A stretch of DNA of 64,000 bases, taken from positions 310,001 through 374,000 of the forward strand of contig NZ_JAGIYZ010000001.1 in assembly GCF_017813355.1 (NCBI RefSeq). Reading direction: 5' to 3'. Shown piece by piece: positions 55,699 through 64,000 of the stretch. This DNA is from Roseomonas nitratireducens. Its GTDB lineage: Bacteria > Pseudomonadota > Alphaproteobacteria > Acetobacterales > Acetobacteraceae. Position 1 is the first letter of the stretch. Each line of letters begins with the position of its first letter. Both the position numbers and the translations under genes were made by a program. The notes beneath the pieces are model-generated. The model made no database searches and had not been told where the DNA came from. It worked only from the letters and a program-made list of their open reading frames with translations.

Positions 55699-57498
55699 TC
55701 AGGCCGCCTGGGCCGGTGCGGCGGCGGCGCGCGCGCGATGCCAGGCATCGACCTCCGCCGCCGGCATCGGGCGCGCGAACAGGAAGCCCTGGACCAGGTC
55801 GCAGCCGATGCCGTCGAGGAAGGCGTGCTGCGCCTCCGTCTCGATGCCTTCGGCCACGACCCGGTGGCCGAGCGCATGGGCCATGCGCACCGTCGCCTGC
55901 AGGATCGCCTCGGCCTTGGGGTTCGAGCCGATGCCCTCGAGCAGCGAGCGGTCCATCTTCAGCACGTCGGACGGCAGGCGCGCGAGCTGCGACAGGTTCG
56001 AGAAGCCGGTGCCGAAATCGTCGATGGACACGTGCACCCCGGCCGCGCGCAGCCGCTCGATGCGCGCGAGCGTCGGGGTCCGCGTCGACATCAGCATCGA
56101 TTCGGTGATCTCGAGCTCCAGCCAGTCGGCCGCCACGCCATGCGCGGCGAGCGTCTCGAGCACCTCCTGCACCAGGCCCGGCTGTTCCAGCTGCACGGGA
56201 GAGACGTTGACGGCCACGCGGCGGGGCGTGCCCGCATCCTGCCAGACGCGCATCTGCCGGATCGCCATGCGCAGGACGGCCGAGCCGAGCGCCGCCATCT
56301 GGCCGCTCTGCTCCGCGACGGGGATGAAGCGCGACGGCGCGATCGCGCCATCGGTCGGGTGGACCCAGCGCAGCAGCGCCTCGACGCCCCGCGGTTCCAG
56401 TGTGCGGCAGTCGAGCTTGGGCTGGAAGTGCAGGCTCAGCTCGTCGCGCGCGATCGCGTGGCGCAGCTCGGCCTCGATGCGCGCGCGGTCCACCGCGAGC
56501 GCCCGGAGGGAGGCGTCGAAGAAGCGTACCTGGTTCCGCCCCGCCTCCTTCGCCGCGTACATGGCGATGTCGGCGTAGCTCAGCAGCTGCTCCGGGTCCT
56601 CGGTATCGGCCGGCAGCCGCGCGACGCCGATCGAGGCGCCGACATGGACCTCGTTGCCGCGGATGCGGAAGGGCGCCTCGAGCGCCGCGATGATGCCGCG
56701 GGCCTGGGCCGCGAGGACATGCTCGCCATCCTGCCCGGGCAGCAGTACGACGAACTCGTCGCCGGCGAAGCGCGCGAAGACGGGCCGGTCGGGGCAGACC
56801 TCGCGCAACTCGCCGAAGGAGGTCGTGCAGTCGTCGATCTCCTCCCGCGACATCCCGAAGCCTTCGCCGATGATGCGGTCCGCGACGCGGCGCAGCAGCT
56901 CGTCGCCCGCCTCGTGGCCGTGCGTGTCGTTGATGCGCTTGAATCCGTCCAGGTCGATGAAGAGCAGCGCGCCCTTGCACCCGCCCGGCGGCTGGGCGGT
57001 CTTCACCAGGCCGAGCACGTGGCTGATCACGGCGCGGTTCGGCAGCCGCGTCACCGGGTCCGTGTAGGCCAGCACGTTCATGCGCAGGATGTTGCTGTTC
57101 AGCCGCTCGATCATCGCGCGGAAGCTGTCGGCGAGCCCGCCCACCTCGCAGGCGCAGTCGACATCGACAGGGCGGTTGAAGTCGCCCTGCACGATCGCGT
57201 CCGTGCTGCGCCGCAGGGCGAGGATCGCGCCGGTCAGCTTGCGCGCCGCGGCGAAGGTGACGAGCGCGGGCGCGCTGACGGTCAGGAGCAGGACGGCGCA
57301 GAATTCCGCGTCGGAGAGCGTCGCGCGCAGCGGCAGGACGATCTGGACCAGGGCCAGGACGCACAGCCCCGTGCAGACGGCGGCGAGCAGCGCGAAGCGG
57401 ATGGGGATGCTGTTGAGGCCCTGCCCCTTGGGCGCGGGGTCCCGCGTCGCGGCCCGCGGGGCGGGTTCAGCGCCGGCGGCACAGGTGGTTGCGGTCAC
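55699..57498 (-). CDS. GGDEF-EAL cyclic-di-GMP protein with HAMP-like region
   Basis: A 599-aa membrane signalling protein. Two membrane helices lie near residues 35-85, followed by a HAMP-like region (STDAIVQGDFNRPVDVDCACEVGG). The GGDEF domain (about 145-325) begins DPVTRLPNRAVISHV and has the active site as AGDEF, a variant that is still found in active cyclases; a ~20-residue insertion with two Cys precedes it (EEIDDCTTSFGELREVCPDR). The EAL domain (about 340-590) has GVEALLRW and DDFGTGFSNLSQLARLP, so it could break down cyclic-di-GMP. It is transcribed alone. Confidence 0.92.
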   Translation of the reverse strand: MTATTCAAGAEPAPRAATRDPAPKGQGLNSIPIRFALLAAVCTGLCVLALVQIVLPLRATLSDAEFCAVLLLTVSAPALVTFAAARKLTGAILALRRSTDAIVQGDFNRPVDVDCACEVGGLADSFRAMIERLNSNILRMNVLAYTDPVTRLPNRAVISHVLGLVKTAQPPGGCKGALLFIDLDGFKRINDTHGHEAGDELLRRVADRIIGEGFGMSREEIDDCTTSFGELREVCPDRPVFARFAGDEFVVLLPGQDGEHVLAAQARGIIAALEAPFRIRGNEVHVGASIGVARLPADTEDPEQLLSYADIAMYAAKEAGRNQVRFFDASLRALAVDRARIEAELRHAIARDELSLHFQPKLDCRTLEPRGVEALLRWVHPTDGAIAPSRFIPVAEQSGQMAALGSAVLRMAIRQMRVWQDAGTPRRVAVNVSPVQLEQPGLVQEVLETLAAHGVAADWLELEITESMLMSTRTPTLARIERLRAAGVHVSIDDFGTGFSNLSQLARLPSDVLKMDRSLLEGIGSNPKAEAILQATVRMAHALGHRVVAEGIETEAQHAFLDGIGCDLVQGFLFARPMPAAEVDAWHRARAAAAPAQAA

Positions 57499-57648
57499 GC
57501 GCGGGACTCCCCGGACCGGGGCGCGCGGCAGCCATGGCGCATCCTGCGCCGCTCGCCGTGCGGGACTTCATCCCCGTACACTGGGTCGGAAGGCGTTTAC
57601 GTCCGCTAAAGATGCGCAGACGCGAATGTCGTCTTGTGTCGTCGCGCC

Positions 57649-58110
57649 TCAGCCGTCCCGCGCGCGATCGAGCCGGCGGCGGATCTCCCGCAGTCCCGGG
57701 ATCAGGGCCTCCACCGAACCCGCCGGCAGGTCCGCGAGCAGCGGCGCGAGGGCGGCGGTCGCGTCGCGCACCGCCCTTTCGCGACGCGCCCGCCCGGCAC
57801 GGGTCAGGAAGACGCGCTTGACGCGCCCGTCCTCGGCATCGGGCGCGAGGCGGATCAATCCCCGTTCCTCGAGCCGCTGCATCGTATTGGTCACGGCGCC
57901 GCGCGCGAGCTGCAGCGCATTCGCGATCCGCGCGGGCGTCGTGCCGTCGCCGACGCGGACCAGGTGGTTGAGGAGGACGAAATGCGACAGGAGCAGCCCG
58001 TCTGCCTGCGCCGCGTCGAAGCGGTTGCGGGCGAGCTGCTCGATGATGCCGACCTCGTTCATCAGGGCGAAGAGCGGCGGGTCGTCCGGTGGGGGCTGGC
58101 TGGTGCTCAC
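57649..58110 (-). CDS. MarR family transcriptional regulator
   Basis: A 153-aa MarR protein. It has the dimerisation helix LLLSHFVLLNHLVRVGD, the HTH TPARIANALQLARGAVTNTMQRLEERGLI, the wing PDAEDGRVKRVFLTRAG and a C-terminal helix ending LREIRRRLDRARDG. GTG 58110 overlaps the stop of the oxidoreductase upstream as GTGA; the Shine-Dalgarno-like GGGAGG touches the start codon, so this start is less sure. It likely represses the pair by binding the palindromes at 59248-59284, and a small molecule would release it (inference). Confidence 0.87.
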   Translation of the reverse strand: MSTSQPPPDDPPLFALMNEVGIIEQLARNRFDAAQADGLLLSHFVLLNHLVRVGDGTTPARIANALQLARGAVTNTMQRLEERGLIRLAPDAEDGRVKRVFLTRAGRARRERAVRDATAALAPLLADLPAGSVEALIPGLREIRRRLDRARDG

Positions 58111-59234
58111 CCTCCCACAATACGCGATTCGGCCGGCCAGCGCGGCGTGGGGCGCGGATGTGGCGCGCCCGGCTGCGGATGGCCGAGCCTGCCCAGCATC
58201 TGCAGGCGGAGCGGCGCCGTGGTGCCGGTCAGCCTGTGCATCTCGGCGAAGTGCGGTGCCATGGCGGGATACTCCTGCAGCGCCTGGCTGACGGGTTGCA
58301 GCGCGAGGCCGAGCCCCGTGGCGGCGAGGTTCAACCGGAGCCAGGCGGCGCCCGCGGCGAAGGCCGCCGCCCGCGTGTCCGGCCCCACGGTCCAGACGAA
58401 GGCCGGCGTGGCGGCGAGCATGGGGCGGTAGCGGTCGAACATCGCGGTCCAGCCGGCCCCGCCCGGCGTCGCGAAGCCCTCGCGCGTGATGACGCCGCGC
58501 GCGACGAGATCGTCCAGGCCAGGGCCGCCGACCGGCACGCCGTCCGGCTGCGCGGCGATCGCGGCCGAGCCGAGGCGCATCAGGTTCACCGTCTCGAGGT
58601 GCGCCTCCGGCGTCTCGGCTTCCGTGACCCAGGCGCGCCAGGCGAGGTCGCGCAGCGCCGCCGTCTCGGCCTGCGAAGCGGTGGCCCGGAAGGACGGCCC
58701 GGTGGCGGCGGCGAGGTCGGTCAACGCGTCGGCCACGACCGGGCGCGCCATGTCGAAGGGTTCCTTGGCGCTGCGCCGGCGCGGGGCATGCGCGAAGAGC
58801 GGATCGCGGGCGGCGTGGCCCGGCAGGGGGAGGATCCGCGCGACCGGGCGCGCATCGAGGCGCGGGGCGGGCTCCCCTTCGGGAAAGGGTTCGATCGCGA
58901 CGAGGCGGCCTTCCTCGGCCGCGGCCATCCGGAAGAGTTCCGCGAAGGCGCCGAGGCCGATCGTGATCTGCCGGTCGAGCGGGTCGGTGGCCGGCAGCCG
59001 GCGGTCGAGGTCGCAGCGCAGCAGCGCGCCGCCATCGGCGGCAAGGTCGAGGATCCATGGCTGGCGGTTGTGCGGATTGGGCGCGAGCACGGCCCAGTGC
59101 GCGGCACGCACGCGCCAGTCGGGATGGCGCGATGCCGGCGCCGCATCCCACGGTGCCGCGGGGTTGGCGCGAAGGCTGCGCCCCGCGAGGAGGAGGCCGC
59201 CCGTGGCGGCGAGCAGGAGGCGACGGGAGGTCAT
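58107..59234 (-). CDS. Nitroreductase-like flavoprotein (Acg family), secreted signal
   Basis: A 375-aa protein resembling the Acg-type FMN-binding nitroreductases that have two half-domains. A twin-arginine-like leader (TSRRLLLAATGGLLLAGR) suggests transport by Tat, which suits a cofactor-containing protein. Recognisable parts are HWAVLAPNPHNRQPWILDL (nitroreductase start) and AAGAAWLRLNLAATGLGLALQPVSQALQEYP. Known Acg proteins lack normal nitroreductase activity and may store FMN. It is directly upstream of and coupled to a MarR regulator, suggesting a role in response to a toxic compound. Confidence 0.82.
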   Translation of the reverse strand: MTSRRLLLAATGGLLLAGRSLRANPAAPWDAAPASRHPDWRVRAAHWAVLAPNPHNRQPWILDLAADGGALLRCDLDRRLPATDPLDRQITIGLGAFAELFRMAAAEEGRLVAIEPFPEGEPAPRLDARPVARILPLPGHAARDPLFAHAPRRRSAKEPFDMARPVVADALTDLAAATGPSFRATASQAETAALRDLAWRAWVTEAETPEAHLETVNLMRLGSAAIAAQPDGVPVGGPGLDDLVARGVITREGFATPGGAGWTAMFDRYRPMLAATPAFVWTVGPDTRAAAFAAGAAWLRLNLAATGLGLALQPVSQALQEYPAMAPHFAEMHRLTGTTAPLRLQMLGRLGHPQPGAPHPRPTPRWPAESRIVGG

Positions 59235-59247
59235 GAGGAAGCCTTTC

Positions 59248-59284
59248 GTTCAACGTAGAACCAAAATCATTCAACGTTGAATGA
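59248..59284 (-). promoter_or_regulatory. Palindromic operator (likely MarR site) over promoter
   Basis: A perfect 18-base palindrome TCATTCAACGTTGAATGA (59267-59284) is followed 6 bases on, towards the gene, by a second imperfect palindrome GTTCAACGTAGAAC (59248-59261). Both contain the same core TTCAACGT. On the minus strand TTGCAT near 59285-59290 could be the -35 element, with GATTTT about 17 bases further, so the perfect palindrome would lie between the two boxes. This is typical for MarR autoregulation. Confidence 0.75.
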
Positions 59285-59504
59285 AATGCAAGGAAAATCG
59301 CGACGCGCGTCGCCCGTGCGCGCGACTCCAGGCCGCCATCGCACGGCACGCCAGGGCGGGGATCGGAGATCAACGGCGCGCTTGCCGTGCGGAATGCGCC
59401 GGGGGGCGCACGAGCCATGGCGGCCGCCGACGACCTGCGGATGGCCGGATCGGCACGCCGGCGTCCCGGCCGTGCCGGTTCCGCTGTCCTGCGATGCGGG
59501 AGAT

Positions 59505-59529
59505 CCGACCGGGCGTCCGGCCCGGTCGG
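59505..59529 (-). terminator. Terminator hairpin after maeB
   Basis: A perfect 10-base stem (CCGACCGGGC and its complement, 5-base loop) begins 7 bases after the maeB stop, read leftward. No long T run follows, but position and strength fit a terminator. Confidence 0.65.
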
Positions 59530-59536
59530 GCAGACC

Positions 59537-61810
<2,274 letters not shown>

Positions 61811-61904
61811 CAGGTCACCTCCGACGGTGAACCTAACGGAAGGCTTCGCGGGAGGCGACCGGGGGCCGGCGGCTTAGCGAGGGTAAGCGATGCCTCCCGG
61901 GACG

Positions 61905-62034
61905 CGGATCGAGGCCCAGTCTCGATCCGGGAGCGCAAGGCGCGACCGCGCCCAGACCGTCAGCGGCGCTCGGACCGCCAGCGCAGGGCGCGAAAGCCAA
62001 GCCCGCGGATGCGGGCGCCGGCGTCTGAGGCAAG
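61905..62034 (-). repeat. Dispersed structured repeat, copy B (130 bp)
   Basis: Minus-strand copy of the repeat family. Hairpin 1 is GCCCGC-ATCC-GCGGGC (62001-62016, read on the minus strand), and the final stem is CGGATCGAG/CTCGATCCG (61905-61913 with 61921-61929) on a 7-base loop. Against copy A both stems keep pairing through changes on both strands, while the ATCC loop is unchanged. It lies just downstream of tRNA-Leu, 95 bases before maeB, sense with both. Confidence 0.75.
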
Positions 62035-62039
62035 GAAAA

Positions 62040-62125
62040 TGGTGCGGTCGAGAAGATTCGAACTTCCACAGGGTTTCCCCTACCAGCACCTCAAGCTGGC
62101 GCGTCTACCATTCCGCCACGACCGC
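62040..62125 (-). tRNA. tRNA-Leu (anticodon GAG)
   Basis: An 86-base cloverleaf with encoded CCA. The acceptor stem is GCGGTCG paired with CGACCGC, the D arm has TGGCGGAATGGTAGACGC, the anticodon stem-loop is CCAGC-TTGAGGT-GCTGG with anticodon GAG, a long variable arm follows (GTAGGGGAAACCCTGT), and the T arm contains GTTCGAATC. The long variable arm and anticodon both indicate leucine. Confidence 0.96.
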
Positions 62126-62155
62126 AAACCGGGTAGAGGGCGCGGCGTATAGCCC

Positions 62156-62818
62156 ATGACCGCGCCGCCAGCAACAGACCCCGTCGAGTGGATCATCAGC
62201 GAAGGCCGTACCCCCTACGGGCCGGCGCTGGAGGCCATGGAAGCCCACGCCGCCGCCATCCGGGCGGGGACGGGGCGCGAACGCGTCTGGCTGGTGGAAC
62301 ACGACCCGACCTACACGGCCGGGACCTCGGCCAGGCCCGAGGACCTGCGCGACGCCCGCTTCCCCACCTTCGCGGCCGGGCGGGGCGGGCAATGGACCTA
62401 TCACGGGCCGGGACAACGCACCGGCTACGTGATGCTGGACCTGACGCGCCAGCACGGCAGCGTGGCGCCGCGGGACGTGCGCGCCTTCGTCCATGGGCTC
62501 GAGGAATGGCTGATCCGCACGCTGGACCGCTTCAACGTGCGGGCGGAACGGCGGGCGGGACGCGTCGGACTGTGGGTGCCGAACCGCGCGACCGGCACCG
62601 AGGACAAGATCGCCGCGATCGGCGTGCGCGTGACACGCTGGGTGTCCTGGCACGGCGTCGCGCTGAACGTGGACCCGGACCTGTCCCATTTCGGCGGCAT
62701 CGTGCCCTGCGGGATCAGCGAATTCGGCGTGACGAGCCTGCACGCGCAAGGCGTGCTCGCGACGATGGACGAAGCGGACGCGGCGCTGCGCGCGGCCTGG
62801 GCGGAAGTGTTCGGGTGA
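62156..62818 (+). CDS. lipB: Lipoyl(octanoyl) transferase
   Basis: A 220-aa LipB, moving octanoyl from ACP to lipoyl domains, which lets LipA then insert sulfur. Key parts are [45 protein letters not shown] with the catalytic Lys, and the catalytic Cys in [21 protein letters not shown] 62156 begins where the family does, 31 bases from the end of the divergent tRNA gene. The start codon has no strong ribosome site. Function is well supported by residues seen. Confidence 0.95.
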   Translation: MTAPPATDPVEWIISEGRTPYGPALEAMEAHAAAIRAGTGRERVWLVEHDPTYTAGTSARPEDLRDARFPTFAAGRGGQWTYHGPGQRTGYVMLDLTRQHGSVAPRDVRAFVHGLEEWLIRTLDRFNVRAERRAGRVGLWVPNRATGTEDKIAAIGVRVTRWVSWHGVALNVDPDLSHFGGIVPCGISEFGVTSLHAQGVLATMDEADAALRAAWAEVFG

Positions 62819-62853
62819 GGGGGCTCGCGGCCGGGCGGACGGGGCGATTGTAG

Positions 62854-62963
62854 GGTTTCGGACAAATTCCCGGTGGTGGGGCGAGGGGGCGCCGCCCCCT
62901 CGGACTCCCCCGCCAAAGGCCGAAAGGCCTTTGGAAACCATGCGTGTTGGTTTCGGACAAATT
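62854..62963 (+). repeat. Hairpin unit bounded by 15-base direct repeats
   Basis: In the 386-base gap between convergent lipB and the helicase, GGTTTCGGACAAATT occurs at 62854-62868 and again at 62949-62963. Between them are two hairpins: GAGGGGGC/GCCCCCTC (62883-62901) and CCAAAGGCC with a GAAA tetraloop (62913-62934). The rest of the gap (62964-63150) shows only an AT-rich run near 63020 and no gene. It may be part of a dispersed intergenic repeat or the lipB terminator. Confidence 0.6.
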
Positions 62964-63171
62964 GCCGGCGGGCAGGGCTGGGGCGGATGCACGGGTTCAA
63001 AGAGCACCAGGTCCGTCTAGGACAATATACCCATATAAGAACCGCCGAGTTGAAAAGTCCAGCGAAACCCGCCGGGGCAGCGCCGGTTCAAGCCTGTGGT
63101 CGCGATCCGACGCGGACCACGACCTCGCACCGCCCTGATGCCAGGGCGGACAGCCAGAAAAGGAAGGGGGC

Positions 63172-63195
63172 CCGGGGGAAGTTCCCTTCCCCCGG
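63172..63195 (+). repeat. TTCC-loop hairpin, third copy
   Basis: Palindrome with 10-base arms CCGGGGGAAG and CTTCCCCCGG around TTCC, preceded by the same GCCAGAAAAGGAAGGGGG-type lead as the copies at 3793-3914. It ends 9 bases before the helicase stop and probably acts as its terminator too. Confidence 0.7.
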
Positions 63196-63204
63196 CCTTC
63201 ACCC

Positions 63205-64000
63205 TTACTTCCCGCGCCGCAGGAACGCCGGCGCCGGCGACCCGTCGCGGAAATCCCCTTCGCGCCAGGACCTGTCCCGCCGCGGCTCGTCGGACGCCGC
63301 CGCCGGCCGCCGACGGGCTTCGTTGCCCCCCGGCTGTCCGCCGCGCTTGGGGTCCGCAGGCTTGCCGCCGTGGCCGTTCGGCCGGTGTTGCGGCTGGCGC
63401 TGCGGCCGGTGGTCGCCGCGCGGGGGCTTGGGCTGGCTGGCGCGTGCCGGGGCCGGGGCGTCGCCCGCCGCGGGGGCGGTCATGCCCGCGCGTGTTTCGG
63501 CCGGGATCTGCTGGCGGATCAGCTTCTCGATCGCGCGCAGCTTGTCGCGGTCCTCGTGGGAGCACAGGGCGATCGCTTCGCCCGACGCGCCCGCGCGGGC
63601 CGTGCGGCCGATGCGGTGGACGTAGGTTTCCGGCACTTCCGGCAGGTCGAACTGGATCACGTGCGTCACGCCGTCCACGTCGATGCCGCGGGCGGCGATG
63701 TCGGTGGCGACCAGCACGGGGGCGGAGCCGTCGCGGAAGGCGGCCAGCGCCCGTTCGCGCGCGTTCTGCGCCTTGTTGCCGTGGATGGCGTTGGCGCTGA
63801 TGCCGTCCTGGTCCAGCTGCTTCACGATGCGGTCGGCGCCGTGCTTGGTGCGGGAGAACACCAGGGTGCGGCCGATGCCTTCCGTGCGGAGGATCTCGGC
63901 GAGCACCTGGCGCTTGCCGGCGGCCGCCACGTGGATCACGCGCTGGGCGACCTTTTCCGCCGTGGTGGCGACCGGGGCGACGGACACGCGCGCCGGGTCC
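63205..64000 (-). CDS. DEAD-box RNA helicase, C-terminal part (RhlE type)
   Basis: C-terminal 264 codons of an ATP-dependent RNA helicase; the N-terminal DEAD half lies beyond the window. The helicase-C domain shows TLVFSRTKHGADRIVKQL (motif IV), VLVATDIAARGIDVDGVTHVIQFDLP (motif V) and YVHRIGRTARAG (motif VI). A basic, Pro/Arg/Gln-rich tail of about 85 residues follows (RPQRQPQHRPNGH and similar), typical of RhlE proteins and likely RNA-binding. It converges with lipB. The role is RNA remodelling in the cytoplasm. Confidence 0.9.
   Translation of the reverse strand, partial: DPARVSVAPVATTAEKVAQRVIHVAAAGKRQVLAEILRTEGIGRTLVFSRTKHGADRIVKQLDQDGISANAIHGNKAQNARERALAAFRDGSAPVLVATDIAARGIDVDGVTHVIQFDLPEVPETYVHRIGRTARAGASGEAIALCSHEDRDKLRAIEKLIRQQIPAETRAGMTAPAAGDAPAPARASQPKPPRGDHRPQRQPQHRPNGHGGKPADPKRGGQPGGNEARRRPAAASDEPRRDRSWREGDFRDGSPAPAFLRRGK

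Overview
The window looks like chromosomal DNA from a GC-rich alphaproteobacterium, most likely of the Acetobacteraceae (Roseomonas-like). This is inferred from the very high GC content with strong third-position bias, the dense operons whose stop and start codons overlap by 4 bases, and the gene families present: yejABEF, phaR with a PhaC-like synthase, MaeB, LipB, HisN, and a Wzm/Wzt polysaccharide locus with dTDP-rhamnose and GDP-fucose genes. No phage, CRISPR array, rRNA or intact insertion sequence is visible. Both ends cut a gene: an amidase at the left and a DEAD-box helicase at the right.

Layout. 1-8346 is one leftward catabolic operon: NDP-forming acyl-CoA ligase, MaoC hydratase, two CoA-transferase subunits, two acyl-CoA dehydrogenases flanking an enoyl-CoA hydratase, and an amidase. 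It should activate and beta-oxidise an organic acid whose identity the sequence does not show. 8502-10690 holds two envelope lipoproteins, a lytic transglycosylase with a SPOR domain and a glycine-zipper protein. 10825-31110 is a surface-polysaccharide locus: a WbpD-like acetyltransferase next to a decayed transposase, three methyltransferases, two glycosyltransferases, a Wzm/Wzt exporter, an AsnB-type amidotransferase, UDP-uronate enzymes, gmd-fcl, rfbBACD and an SGNH hydrolase.

31534-44219 carries housekeeping and transport genes: a leucyl aminopeptidase, a MarR regulator, a GhrA-like reductase, the yejABEF peptide transporter, hisN, a membrane-anchored cytochrome c, kdsB and pheA. 44451-46741 holds a second peptide-binding protein and an XRE regulator. 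46833-51547 is a polyhydroxyalkanoate group: phaR, a PhaE-like protein overlapping a PhaC-like synthase, and a thiolase, interrupted by two small lipoproteins. 51548-59234 contains a J-domain/VWA pair, an exported protein of unknown function, a potassium channel, a GGDEF-EAL protein and a MarR-controlled nitroreductase-like gene. The right end has maeB, tRNA-Leu(GAG), lipB and the helicase.

The most unusual signal is intergenic. A repeat of about 130 bases occurs three times (34862-34992, 42902-42990, 61905-62034). Its hairpins keep pairing although their bases change, and one loop, ATCC, is identical in all copies. A second hairpin family with a TTCC or TTCA loop occurs as an inverted pair at 3793-3914 and once at 63172-63195.
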